From Candidatus Hydrogenedentota bacterium (GTDB lineage: Bacteria > UBA8481 > J006), in contig RFFU01000084.1 in assembly GCA_003697085.1 (NCBI GenBank), forward strand, positions 1 through 64,000: a stretch of DNA of 64,000 nucleotides, in the 5' to 3' direction. The translations under genes were made by a program, and so were the position numbers. How positions within the stretch are numbered: the first letter of the stretch is position 1; the number at the start of each line of letters is the position of its first letter. This document shows, one piece after another, positions 1 to 8,238 of the stretch. The notes beneath the pieces were generated by a model, which ran no database searches, had not been told where the DNA came from, and saw nothing but the letters and a program-made list of their open reading frames with translations.

Positions 1-747
1 AAATACGGCTTGAATGCCATCGAGTTTCATGACGAGGAGTTTTTCGTTGATCGGAAACGGGGACAAAAAATCGGAGAGATGATCAATGGGGAATTTCAGT
101 GGTATGTCCAGACACGGATGGATGATCTCTTAAAACTCGATCTGGATGCTCTGGAACGCCAGGGGCTCCGCGTCGTTCAACCCGGACTCGAGACGGGCTC
201 TCCCCGAATCCTGAAGATGATTCGCAAGGGCGAAACGCTCGAGGATTTCCATAAGGCAAACCGGAAACTGGCTTCGACGGGAATCCGTTCCACGTACAAT
301 TTTATGATGGGATACCCGACCGAGACGCACGAGGATCTTGTGGCGACTGTCGAACTTGCCTTGAAATTGCTCGATGAGAATCCCAAAGCCAGCATCTCGG
401 GGTTCTACGTCTATGTTCCATATCCTGGTGCGGAACTCTTCGAGATGGCTGTTCGGGATGGATTCGAGCCGCCGGAGACGCTGGAAGGATGGGCCGTCTT
501 CAATCGGCAGCACCTCGCTTCGCCGTGGATTCAGGATCGTCGGGACGTTCTGGAAATGCTGCTTTACACCTCGAAATTCGTCGATGGGAGACGCCTCAAG
601 CAAACCTTTACCGGTCGACCGCTCCTTCTGCCGTTTATTGGAGCCGTTTCCCGCTTCTACAGGCGCCGTTGGAGAAAGCACAATTTCGAGAAGACGTTGG
701 ACATCGATCTTTTGGCTCTTGCAGCACGCCACGTCTTCGGTTGGTAG
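1..747 (+). CDS. Radical SAM protein, C-terminal part (5' truncated by window edge)
   Basis: The reading frame is open from base 1 to the TAG at 745-747, so the N-terminus with the CxxxCxxC cluster motif lies outside the window. The visible part matches the back half of the B12-binding radical SAM family: a segment like VQPGLETGSPRILKMIRKG, which in the family is the G(V/L)E(S/T)GS motif after the barrel core, followed by FMMGYPTETHEDL, the G-P-x-E-T motif. The last 60 residues are basic and hydrophobic, as in HpnJ/BchE-like members. The family does radical chemistry, often on lipids, pigments or glycan-linked substrates; the substrate here cannot be read. The next gene starts 322 bases downstream and is unrelated, so this gene probably ends a preceding operon. 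Confidence 0.85.
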   Translation, partial: KYGLNAIEFHDEEFFVDRKRGQKIGEMINGEFQWYVQTRMDDLLKLDLDALERQGLRVVQPGLETGSPRILKMIRKGETLEDFHKANRKLASTGIRSTYNFMMGYPTETHEDLVATVELALKLLDENPKASISGFYVYVPYPGAELFEMAVRDGFEPPETLEGWAVFNRQHLASPWIQDRRDVLEMLLYTSKFVDGRRLKQTFTGRPLLLPFIGAVSRFYRRRWRKHNFEKTLDIDLLALAARHVFGW

Positions 748-1069
748 TTTTCAGGAAGGCTGGTCTTTCTCCTTCTTACATTAGATGCCGCGATGACACT
801 GTATAAGATGCACAACGCCAAATCGGCATTATTTTGATTCCAGGAAGGGGGGCGAACGAGTGGAAGACTGTTTGATAAGGGATACGGAATTATCTGAAAA
901 AAGGAGAGATAGATATATTTGGATGTGGGTTCCCGCGAAGAGGAGGATTCGTGAAAACGGCACGGACGTTGCAATTCGAGAACACCGGCGGAGGAGCCGG
1001 GTGATTTAGGATGGGATCCGACCCGGTTACCTCGGAGGAAATTTTGGCAAGAAAGGAGAGTGAGGCAAG
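748..1069. other. Intergenic region upstream of the hsp20 cluster
   Basis: No credible gene. It must hold the 3' end of the radical SAM transcript and the promoter of the hsp20 operon, but I found no convincing -35/-10 pair; a TATATT at 914-919 has no good -35. A short imperfect hairpin (CACCGGC 983-989 with GCCGGGTG 996-1003) lies about 65 bases before the first hsp20 start and could be a leader structure. A strong GGAG ribosome site precedes the ATG at 1070. I saw no match to a CIRCE-type operator. Confidence 0.4.
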
Positions 1070-1510
1070 ATGTTCTCGATTGGGTTTCCGAGGTCGGAGG
1101 TATGGAATGCGTGGCGGGATCTGGAACGGCTCCAGGAGCAATTGGACCGTATTTTCGAGCCGTTCGGCGGAGCGAACCTTCGCGAGTATCCTGCGGTCAA
1201 CGTTTGGGTGAACGATGACGGAGCGGTCTTGACGGCGGAGTTGCCGGGCGTCAAGAAAGAGGATATCGATATTTCGGTGTTGAACGATACGCTGACGATC
1301 CGGGGAAAGCGAGCGGGACTGGAGGAAGAGGAGGGAGCGAAGGTTCTGCGGAATGAGAGGCCGGCGGGAGAGTTTACGCGGAGCATCGGGTTGCCGTTTC
1401 GGATCGACGCGGAGAAGGTCACGGCGAAGCTCGAACGGGGGATATTGCGTGTCGAGTTACCGCGGCCGGAGCAGGAGATTCCGCGGAAGATTTCGGTGAA
1501 GGTTTCTTGA
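1070..1510 (+). CDS. Hsp20 family small heat-shock protein (first of three)
   Basis: A 146-residue small heat-shock protein, an ATP-independent holdase that binds unfolding proteins in the cytoplasm. An N-terminal arm (about 1-40, with a WRDLERLQEQLDRIF amphipathic helix) leads into the alpha-crystallin domain (about 43-140). Family signatures are visible: AELPGVKKEDIDI in the first strands, and LERGILRVELPRPE, the G-x-L-x-V/I motif near the end. The C-terminal tail carries I-S-V, a weak form of the I-x-I/V anchor that docks on neighbouring subunits. The start has a good GGAG site. It is followed 31 bases later by a second hsp20, so the three genes are almost certainly cotranscribed up to the terminator at 2538-2575. 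Confidence 0.95.
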   Translation: MFSIGFPRSEVWNAWRDLERLQEQLDRIFEPFGGANLREYPAVNVWVNDDGAVLTAELPGVKKEDIDISVLNDTLTIRGKRAGLEEEEGAKVLRNERPAGEFTRSIGLPFRIDAEKVTAKLERGILRVELPRPEQEIPRKISVKVS

Positions 1511-1541
1511 AGGTCATTGGAAGGATGAGGAGGTGAGTGTG

Positions 1542-1955
1542 ATGTCGGAACAAGCGATGACGAAGAGAGAGGCGGAGACGGTGAGTCAGGGAGAAGTGAC
1601 GCGGTCCGATCGCGCGGCGAATCGAGCCTTTCTTCCAGACGTGGATATTATCGAGAAGGAGAAGGAATTTCATCTTTATGTCGATCTTCCCGGAGTCGCG
1701 GAGAGCGACCTGGACATCACCCTTGACCGGAATGTATTGAATTTGAGCGGCAAGGTGACGCCTGTGATCCCGGAAAACGCACGGCCTTTGTGGACCGAGT
1801 ATCGGGTGGCCGATTTCCGTCGTTCCTTCAATCTCTCGGATGAGATCGATCGAGACCGCATTCAAGCGAAGCTGGTAAACGGAGTTCTTCACTTGATCTT
1901 GCCGAAGGCAGCCGCGGCTCAGATAAGGAAGATCGCCGTCGAGTCGGCGGATTGA
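1542..1955 (+). CDS. Hsp20 family small heat-shock protein (second)
   Basis: A 137-residue alpha-crystallin domain protein. I chose the ATG at 1542 because AGGAGG at 1528-1533 sits eight bases upstream; the in-frame GTG at 1533 overlaps that site. The N-terminal arm is charged and looks disordered. The core domain shows VDLPGVAESDLDITLDRN in the early strands and LVNGVLHLILPKA, the G-x-L-x-L/I-x-P motif, at the end. It lacks the long aromatic N-terminal helix of its upstream neighbour, so the two may form different oligomers or co-assemble. It sits between two other hsp20 genes in one operon. Confidence 0.94.
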   Translation: MSEQAMTKREAETVSQGEVTRSDRAANRAFLPDVDIIEKEKEFHLYVDLPGVAESDLDITLDRNVLNLSGKVTPVIPENARPLWTEYRVADFRRSFNLSDEIDRDRIQAKLVNGVLHLILPKAAAAQIRKIAVESAD

Positions 1956-2012
1956 GGTGTTCGAGTTCGCCGCCGGCGGACCAAGTTTCTCTTGGAATGG
2001 GAGGTGGTTCTT

Positions 2013-2528
2013 ATGGCGGAGATTCTTCAAAAATTGATTCCGTGGCGGAGAAAGAGGGAGATACCGGTGCGCAGGGAAGAAACCGAGGAGGCGCTCGGTG
2101 CGTGGAGTTTGAACCTTTACCGCGATCTTCAGAATCTCTTCGATTCCTTATGGGAGGCGCCGTTTTCCCTCGGTTCCGCGTTTCGCCCGTTGAGAGAGTT
2201 TTCCTTTCCGAAGGTGGACCTTGAGGAGCGCGACGACGCCTATCTTCTTCGAGCCGAGATTCCGGGGGTGACAGAGAAGGAGATCGACGTCAGCGTCTCC
2301 CACGATGCCGTCGTGATTCGAGGAGAGAAGGAGAGCCGCAAGGAGACGAACCGCGCGGGATTCCACTATTCGGAGAGTTACAGTGGGCGATTCGAACGGC
2401 GGATTCCTCTTCCGCGGGAAGTGGATGCCGACAAAGCGACCGCCGAGTATTCACGAGGCGTACTGACGGTGACCTTGCCGAAGACGGAGAGAAGCAAGGC
2501 GCGGCGCATTCCCCTCCTGCAATCCTGA
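2013..2528 (+). CDS. Hsp20 family small heat-shock protein (third)
   Basis: A 171-residue small heat-shock protein. The ATG at 2013 is preferred because GGGAGGT (1999-2005) lies just upstream; a TTG at 1992 in the same frame would overlap it. The N-terminal arm includes a SLNLYRDLQNLFDSLW amphipathic helix. The alpha-crystallin core runs from about residue 65, with AEIPGVTEKEIDVSVSHD in the first half and YSRGVLTVTLPKTE at the end. It closes the operon: a strong intrinsic terminator begins ten bases after the stop. Divergence among the three paralogues suggests old duplications rather than a recent tandem copy. Confidence 0.95.
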   Translation: MAEILQKLIPWRRKREIPVRREETEEALGAWSLNLYRDLQNLFDSLWEAPFSLGSAFRPLREFSFPKVDLEERDDAYLLRAEIPGVTEKEIDVSVSHDAVVIRGEKESRKETNRAGFHYSESYSGRFERRIPLPREVDADKATAEYSRGVLTVTLPKTERSKARRIPLLQS

Positions 2529-2537
2529 TCCCGCGTT

Positions 2538-2575
2538 GCGGCCGGATTCCCACGAATCCGGCCGCGCCTTTTCTT
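2538..2575 (+). terminator. Intrinsic terminator of the hsp20 operon
   Basis: A perfect 12-bp stem, GCGGCCGGATTC (2538-2549) with GAATCCGGCCGC (2554-2565), a CCAC loop and a T-rich tail (CCTTTTCTT). It begins ten bases after the stop of the third hsp20 gene. Confidence 0.92.
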
Positions 2576-2654
2576 GTTCCCTTCTGGATCTAATGGTAGT
2601 ATTCATAAAAGGGAAAGGAGAAAAATCAGTGAGCCACGGGGCGCCTATTGCTCG

Positions 2655-3728
2655 ATGAATCTTGACAAAAAATTGACCTTCTACAAAGGGCGTCGTGTTC
2701 TTGTAACAGGCGACACCGGGTTTAAGGGGTCTTGGCTTTCCCTTTGGCTGGCGGAACTGGGGGCGGAAGTCGCCGGCGTGGCTCTTCCTCCGGAGCGGTC
2801 GGAGGATCACTACAACGTTGCCGAGATCGGGGCGATGATTCAGCATTATGATCAGGACATTCGGGATGCCGAAGGAACGGAGAGGATCATCGCCGAATTT
2901 CAACCGGAAATAGTATTTCACCTGGCTGCTCAGGCGCTGGTGCGCCTTTCCTATCGACAGCCCCGGGAGACATTCGAGACGAACCTGATGGGTTCCGTCA
3001 ACCTTCTGGAGGCGGTTCGCAAGGTGGATTCGGTCCGCGCGGTGATTTACGTTACTTCGGACAAGTGTTACCGAAACAAGGAATGGGAATGGGGGTATCG
3101 TGAGAATGACGAGTTGGGAGGTCGGGACCCCTACAGCGCTTCGAAAGCAGCGGCCGAACTGGTCCTGACGGCCTACCGTGAATCCTTCTTCCGAGCGACG
3201 GGACGGATTGGGGCAGCCAGTGTGCGAGCCGGGAACGTCATCGGAGGCGGCGATTGGTCCCTCGACAGAATTTTTCCCGACTGTATTCGTTCGTTGGCGA
3301 ATGGTAAACCGATTCGACTGAGGAATCCACGGGCTGTTCGCCCCTGGCAGCATGTCTTGGAGCCGTTGAGCGGCTATCTTCTTTTGGGACGAAGGCTCTT
3401 CGAGGAACCACAGCGTTGGTCCGAGGCTTGGAATTTCGGTCCAAGCAACGAGGGCCAAAGGACGGTCGAGGAGTTGGCGCGCGAGGTCATTCGCAGTTGG
3501 GGAGCAGGGAGCATCGAGATCGAGCCGGAACCGAATGCTCCGCACGAGGAAAAACGGCTTTTCCTTAACTGCGACAAGGCCTGGGGGCGTCTGGAATGGC
3601 GGCCGCGTTGGGATTTCGCTACGGCGGTCAGGAAGGCTGTGGAATGGTATCGGGCAACCCGGGAGGGGGAATCCGCCGGCGAATTCAGTCGCCGGCAAAT
3701 TCAGCAATATATGGGAGGAGAGAAATGA
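2655..3728 (+). CDS. rfbG: CDP-glucose 4,6-dehydratase
   Basis: A 357-residue extended short-chain dehydrogenase, the usual size for RfbG/DdhB. It would convert CDP-glucose to CDP-4-keto-6-deoxyglucose, the precursor of 3,6-dideoxyhexoses and related sugars. The N-terminal VTGDTGFKGSWLSLWL is the family's variant of the NAD-binding G-x-x-G-x-x-G motif, with the diagnostic FKGSWL. The catalytic Y-x-x-x-K is in DPYSASKAAAELV, and the catalytic Thr is in VTSDKCY. The ATG at 2655 is chosen because it begins just before the Rossmann strand; its ribosome site is poor, and the open frame extends upstream to 2574 only through the terminator region. It overlaps the epimerase gene by ATGA. Confidence 0.9.
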   Translation: MNLDKKLTFYKGRRVLVTGDTGFKGSWLSLWLAELGAEVAGVALPPERSEDHYNVAEIGAMIQHYDQDIRDAEGTERIIAEFQPEIVFHLAAQALVRLSYRQPRETFETNLMGSVNLLEAVRKVDSVRAVIYVTSDKCYRNKEWEWGYRENDELGGRDPYSASKAAAELVLTAYRESFFRATGRIGAASVRAGNVIGGGDWSLDRIFPDCIRSLANGKPIRLRNPRAVRPWQHVLEPLSGYLLLGRRLFEEPQRWSEAWNFGPSNEGQRTVEELAREVIRSWGAGSIEIEPEPNAPHEEKRLFLNCDKAWGRLEWRPRWDFATAVRKAVEWYRATREGESAGEFSRRQIQQYMGGEK

Positions 3729-4174
3729 TTGAAGGGGTAAAAATAACCCCGCTCAAGCAATTTCATGATGAGCGGGGCAAAGTAATGCATATGATGCGTT
3801 GTGACCGGGAGCCGTTCGAGAAGTTCGGCGAGATCTATTTTTCCGTGGTGGAACCGGGGGCGATCAAGGGATGGCATATTCACAAGGAAATGACGCTGAA
3901 TTACGCAGTTCCCGTCGGGAAGATAAAATTCGTCCTTTTCGACGATCGCCCCGATTCCTCCACCCGCGGGGAATTGGCGGAACTCTTTCTCGGTCCGGAG
4001 AATTATCTCTTGGTCACCGTTCCTCCGATGGTCTGGAATGGATTCAAGGGATTGGGAGCGATTCCGTCGCTCGTGGCGAACTGCGCCACGGTGCCGCATT
4101 CTCCCGACGAGATAGACCGATTGGATCCGTTTTCGGAACGGATTCCCTACGATTGGAGTCTGAAACACGGGTAG
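3725..4174 (+). CDS. dTDP-4-dehydrorhamnose 3,5-epimerase-like cupin
   Basis: A 149-residue RmlC-family cupin, shorter than canonical RmlC (about 180). The start at 3725 overlaps the dehydratase stop (ATGA) and has GGGAGGAG just upstream. Family features are the DERGKV segment near the N-terminus, a GWHIHKEMT stretch with cupin histidines, and a C-terminal IPYDW typical of these short epimerase-like proteins. Coupling to a CDP-glucose dehydratase suggests that it epimerises or isomerises the 4-keto-6-deoxy sugar in the CDP branch rather than dTDP-rhamnose. A paralogue lies at 22702-23160. Confidence 0.82.
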   Translation: MIEGVKITPLKQFHDERGKVMHMMRCDREPFEKFGEIYFSVVEPGAIKGWHIHKEMTLNYAVPVGKIKFVLFDDRPDSSTRGELAELFLGPENYLLVTVPPMVWNGFKGLGAIPSLVANCATVPHSPDEIDRLDPFSERIPYDWSLKHG

Positions 4175-4652
4175 GAGGAGCCAGAGTTCATAATACAAAT
4201 CTACCTTAGATGAGCCATTTCTACAAAGGGAAGAATTGCGGCTTTGGATGCTCCAGGAGTTTCCGCGATCATAACCGAGTACAATGACAACGTTTTTTCC
4301 GGGGAGGCGATTCGTTTCGTATGGAATCGGGATACAAGATTTGGGAGAGAGCGTCCTTGGAAAACCGTTCCAACGACGAGAGGTCCTCTATTGTCAAGGT
4401 TTTTCCGCGACGGACTTAATGTCTAAGCATACATTTTCGGAAAGTTGCATGAAACCTTGTCTCGGAGAGTGCGTTTCTCCTACGCTTAATAAGGACGCTG
4501 GGAAAAGAAATAAAAAAGGACGGTGATTTCCCTTTTCCTAAACTTGACGAAGAAGCCGGAATCCCGGAAACTCGAATCGTTGCACCCGTGGAAGAAAAGG
4601 CGGTGGTGGAGGGCGGGAAGAGCACCTTAATGAAAGAGAGGAGCGGGACGCG
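4175..4652. other. Long intergenic region, no supported gene
   Basis: 478 bases between the sugar genes and the CBS operon. Small plus-strand frames at 4244-4526 look random: no ribosome site, no recognisable composition, and they overlap each other. The minus-strand frame here is the antisense of the CBS gene. A TTGACG at 4544-4549 could be a -35, but the matching -10 position is poor. Arms resembling GGAAAAG/CTTTTCC (4501-4507 and 4532-4538) can pair. The stretch probably holds the promoter of the 4653-12209 operon. Confidence 0.3.
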
Positions 4653-5093
4653 ATGATGCAGGGTGATGTGGCGTGTATTCTGGACAGGAAAGGAAGGACC
4701 GTCTATTCGATCGAACCCGATGTTCCGGTGTTCGAGGCTCTGCAAAAACTTGCCGAACACGACGTTGGAGCCTTGCCGGTGATGAAGGATGGGAAATTGG
4801 TGGGAATCTTTTCGGAACGCGATTATGCGCGAAAGGTGATCCTTAAGGGAAAAGGCTCTCGGCAGACGCCCGTTCGCGAAATTATGGTCACGAACGTCTA
4901 CACGATTGCTCCGGAAGCGCAGATTACGGATTGTATGAAACTGATGACCGAAAAGCGAATACGGCATCTTCCGGTGGTCGAAAACGAGAAGGTCGTGGGG
5001 GTCATTTCGATCGGAGACGTGGTAAACGCCATTATCAGCCATCAGCAGCAGATCATCGATCATCTCAGCGATTACATATCGGGAAACTATTGA
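4653..5093 (+). CDS. Two-CBS-domain protein
   Basis: A 146-residue cytoplasmic protein consisting only of a tandem CBS pair (a Bateman module): about residues 10-70 and 78-138. Typical turns are seen at GALPVMKDGKLVGIFSERDY and RHLPVVENEKVVGVISIGD. Such stand-alone pairs bind adenine nucleotides or similar ligands and act as sensors; the target cannot be deduced. It opens a run of closely spaced genes, and the next one begins about 50 bases after its stop, so it may be cotranscribed with the secreted proteins. A GAGAGGAG ribosome site lies upstream. Confidence 0.92.
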   Translation: MMQGDVACILDRKGRTVYSIEPDVPVFEALQKLAEHDVGALPVMKDGKLVGIFSERDYARKVILKGKGSRQTPVREIMVTNVYTIAPEAQITDCMKLMTEKRIRHLPVVENEKVVGVISIGDVVNAIISHQQQIIDHLSDYISGNY

Positions 5094-5143
5094 GAGGTGG
5101 AACGGCGAATCAGAGCGTCGTTTTAGGGGAAAGATACCCCTTC

Positions 5144-7594
5144 GTGTCCCTCGCGATCCTCGGAAGGCTCTGGTTCTTGGTGTCGTCCTTTCTTCTCCTT
5201 CCGCTTGTTGCTGGAAGAGCCCAGGAACCTCAACCCGATGAAATTTTAGTGGGGCCGATCGTCCTGCGCGATGGGGATACGCTGGCTCACAAACGAATAA
5301 CGGGAGGCGAAACGACGCCCCTGGGCGCGGCGGTGCTCGTAAAAAACGGCCGGGCGTGGATAACGGACTGCGTTATTGATTCGGGACCCGGCGCGGGGAT
5401 TCTTTTGCTCAACGCCGACGTTTCTCTCGACTCCTGCATTATTCGCGGGTTCCGCGTCGGAATCTCCGCCCGCCACTCTTCGTTGAAAATCGATCGAGGG
5501 AGAATTGAGGGAAACACGGAGAGAGGTCTGGAAGCCCAGGAAGGAAGCCGCGCGGCACTTCGCTCCACCTCCGTGTTGCGGAACAAAGAGGACGGTCTCG
5601 TCGCCGGGGCCTTGAGCCAGATCGTTCTTCTTCGAACGGTATTTTCGGGGAACGGAAGAGACTCGCGGCCGATTTTCTCCAACAGCCGGATACGTCAGGG
5701 AACGGAAGAAGACTTTCAGACCTTTGAAAGGGAAGGAATGACTGCGCGAGGGACCTCTTCCTCTCAATCGACGGAGGGAGAACGGAAGGAGAGGGAGAAG
5801 GGATTCTCGATTATCGAAAGGGAATTAGCCGAACGGGGGTTCTCGACGGCGGACTTCGCCCTTCCTCGCGATACGGCATTTCATTGGCCTTCCCCGATGG
5901 CGCGAGTGATGGATTCGCCGATCGAGGGGGCCTTTGAGATGACCGCGGAAGAGGAGGAGTTTCCGAGTTGGTTCCCTTTCTTCCTGGAAACACTTCTTTC
6001 CCGGGGGCGGGAAGAGAACCTGCGACTTTTTTCAAAAGACCGTTCGGTCGCCGGCCTTTGTGCCGACTGGAGGTTCGCGATGGGCTTTGCTTCTTCGGCC
6101 GTTCGAAACATCCCGGATCTCAAGGATATCGTGGCGGCGCTGACAGAAGAAAACGCGCCGGGAACGCTTTTCGAAGAACATATTCTCGGACCGAAGGAAA
6201 GAGCGTTTACGGCCGGAGTGGAAGGAAGACTTGCGGCCATCGATACGGCCGCCGTCTCCGCCGCCGCCGCGGGTTTGATAGAGAATCTTCTGATTGAACC
6301 CATGCCTCGAGAAGAACTTTTTCAGAATATGGGAAGGACCTGCGGGATCCCCGTGTCGCCCAAAACACTTGCTTTTCGGCAAAAAAGCGCGGTGCAAATT
6401 TGGTGGATTCCGTTTTCGCGATCTAACTTTTCGGAAACCACCATCTTCGAGAACCTCTCCCGCGATCAAAGAAAAAGGGGGTTTCTGCTCGTTATCGGAG
6501 ATTCTGGATCGAACGATTACCCGGCCCTGGAAGGCGTCGATTATGTGATCTTCGATCCGGGTGGAGATGATCGGTATCACGATGCGGCCTTTGCGGAATC
6601 GAGCGTGGCTGTTGTCGTCGATCTTTCCGGAGATGACGAATACGATGGAAAAACGGCCGTGGCGCATTCCGGAATCGCGATTCTTCGCGATTCCGGTTCC
6701 GGGAAGGACCGTTACCTGGGCGCGAAAAACTCTCAGGCGGTTGCTGTTGGGGGGATCGCGGTTTTGTACGACGAAGGAGGAAATGATCTCTACCGGAGCC
6801 GGGAGGTGTCGCAAGGATTTGCCGTGGGGGGAACGGCCGTTTTGCTGGAAAGCGGCGGAGATGATCGATACGAGGCAGGAGCGTTTTCGCAGGGTGTCGG
6901 AGGACCTGGCGGCAGAGGGTTTCTTATCGATCTGAAGGGAGAAGACCACTACGAAATCGCCTCTTCGATCAAGGACGCACTTCGTTCCGGCCGACGGAGC
7001 CTCTCGTTCGGACAAGGGTTCGGAATCGGTTTACGGCCTGGCTCGGCCGGTGGGTTTGGGGTTCTTTGGGACGCCAATGGCGATGATCACTATGAAGCGG
7101 GGCTGTTTGCGCAGGGCAGTGCTTATTGGCGAGGGGTGGGGGTACTTTACGACGGCGCGGGAGATGATCATTACGAAGCCTGGCAATATGTTCAGGGAAG
7201 CGGTGTTCATCTTTCGGCGGGAATATTGATCGATGCCGCGGGAGATGACGTTTATCATTCCTGGAGCCTTTCCCAAGGGTGTGGCCACGATCTCGCCACG
7301 GGAATCCTTCTCGACCTTTCGGGAGACGACGTCGTAACGGCCTATTCGCGCGCTCAGGGGATGGGGCTCACAAACGGAAATGGACTTTATTTTGACGGGG
7401 ATGGGGAAGATCGGTACCTCCTCGGACTTCCTTCCCAAGGGCGCGGAAGAGGTTGGTTCGAGCCGTCGGTAAGAAAGTTCGGCTCGCTTGGAATCTTCCT
7501 CGATCTCGGAGGACGGCAAGATATCTACGACGAGCCGGGGAAGAATGGAGCCGAATGGGGCGGCGGGGAAGTGGGAATCGGAGTGGATCGATGA
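5144..7594 (+). CDS. Secreted right-handed beta-helix protein with C-terminal GDD repeats
   Basis: An 816-residue predicted secreted protein. The GTG at 5144 gives a textbook signal peptide (MSLAILGRLWFLVSSFLLLP, cleavage near GRAQE) and has AGGGGA 13 bases upstream; the open frame extends to 4931 inside the CBS gene, but that part is unlikely to be translated. Residues about 25-170 resemble a parallel beta-helix, with short rungs such as VSLDSCIIRGFRVGISA and RALRSTSVLRNKEDG-type turns. A middle region (about 240-450) has no recognisable domain. From about 470 to the end are about twelve copies of a 27-30 residue repeat centred on G-D-D-x-Y. The stop overlaps the start of the next gene (ATGA). 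I infer a calcium-dependent surface adhesin or structural protein, not an enzyme. Confidence 0.75.
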   Translation: MSLAILGRLWFLVSSFLLLPLVAGRAQEPQPDEILVGPIVLRDGDTLAHKRITGGETTPLGAAVLVKNGRAWITDCVIDSGPGAGILLLNADVSLDSCIIRGFRVGISARHSSLKIDRGRIEGNTERGLEAQEGSRAALRSTSVLRNKEDGLVAGALSQIVLLRTVFSGNGRDSRPIFSNSRIRQGTEEDFQTFEREGMTARGTSSSQSTEGERKEREKGFSIIERELAERGFSTADFALPRDTAFHWPSPMARVMDSPIEGAFEMTAEEEEFPSWFPFFLETLLSRGREENLRLFSKDRSVAGLCADWRFAMGFASSAVRNIPDLKDIVAALTEENAPGTLFEEHILGPKERAFTAGVEGRLAAIDTAAVSAAAAGLIENLLIEPMPREELFQNMGRTCGIPVSPKTLAFRQKSAVQIWWIPFSRSNFSETTIFENLSRDQRKRGFLLVIGDSGSNDYPALEGVDYVIFDPGGDDRYHDAAFAESSVAVVVDLSGDDEYDGKTAVAHSGIAILRDSGSGKDRYLGAKNSQAVAVGGIAVLYDEGGNDLYRSREVSQGFAVGGTAVLLESGGDDRYEAGAFSQGVGGPGGRGFLIDLKGEDHYEIASSIKDALRSGRRSLSFGQGFGIGLRPGSAGGFGVLWDANGDDHYEAGLFAQGSAYWRGVGVLYDGAGDDHYEAWQYVQGSGVHLSAGILIDAAGDDVYHSWSLSQGCGHDLATGILLDLSGDDVVTAYSRAQGMGLTNGNGLYFDGDGEDRYLLGLPSQGRGRGWFEPSVRKFGSLGIFLDLGGRQDIYDEPGKNGAEWGGGEVGIGVDR
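6556..7530 (+). repeat. Tandem coding repeat, G-D-D-x-Y units
   Basis: The C-terminal third of the secreted protein is built of about twelve units of roughly 27-30 codons. Each has a strand of the form hhhD, then xxGGDDRY or GDDHYEA, a variable strand and a QG turn; examples are GGDDRYEAGAFSQG, GDDHYEAGLFAQG, GDDHYEAWQYVQG and GDDVYHSWSLSQG. The aspartate-rich G-x-D-x-Y turns recall calcium-binding repeats but do not match the RTX nonapeptide GGxGxDxUx. Confidence 0.8.
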
Positions 7595-8238
7595 GCCTTC
7601 CCTTGGCCCTGTGTGTGGCGATGATGGTCAGTGGCCCGCTCTCTTCGAGTGATGTTCAGGAAGCGGTTCTGGTTCTTTCCACGGGCCGGCTCGAATATCG
7701 AGGGATGGAACGGGAAGCATTGGAGTATCTCGCGGAAGGAGGGGTACGTGTTCTGCCGGAGATCGTAGCCTTCGTGGATCCGAAGGATCCGCGCGAGGGG
7801 AGGATCCTTCGACGGGTCACGCGACGGATCGGGACCAAGGCGGTTCCCACGCTTGAAAAACTCTTGGTCGACGCGGACACGGTTTCGGAGGTTACGATGA
7901 TTCTTCCGGCGATAGGAGAAGCCGGCGGCGAAAGAGCGGTGGAGGTACTTTCCCGCTACAGAAACGATACGGAACCGCGGATACGTTTCGCCGCTTTGCT
8001 GGCGCTGGCCAAGACGAAGGAAGACACGGCTTACGTCTACCTTTCTCAAGCCTTGGGGGATGGGAAGAAGATGATTCGGCGCCTTGCGGCGGGAGCCTTG
8101 AGGGAATGGGACGCGGATACCGCTTTGCCGGAGGTCGTGAGGCGAATCGGGCAGGCCTCCTCCGACACGGACGCGTGGGTGCGGTGGAACCTTCGGAAAT
8201 GGGAGGAGAAATGGGAGAAATCGAGGACGAAGAAGTGA
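7591..8238 (+). CDS. HEAT-like repeat protein, probably exported
   Basis: 215 residues from the ATG at 7591, which overlaps the stop of the repeat protein (ATGA); a longer frame from 7453 would run through the upstream gene and is rejected. The first 20 residues (MSLPLALCVAMMVSGPLSSS) look like a signal peptide. The rest is helical with HEAT/PBS-type repeats: pairs of helices with R-x-A-A-x-x-L-A-x-x and A-x-G-A-L-R-E-W patterns between about residues 90 and 200. Such repeats act as protein-binding scaffolds. Its place between a secreted repeat protein and a membrane-anchored enzyme suggests a periplasmic partner. Exact function unknown. Confidence 0.72.
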   Translation: MSLPLALCVAMMVSGPLSSSDVQEAVLVLSTGRLEYRGMEREALEYLAEGGVRVLPEIVAFVDPKDPREGRILRRVTRRIGTKAVPTLEKLLVDADTVSEVTMILPAIGEAGGERAVEVLSRYRNDTEPRIRFAALLALAKTKEDTAYVYLSQALGDGKKMIRRLAAGALREWDADTALPEVVRRIGQASSDTDAWVRWNLRKWEEKWEKSRTKK

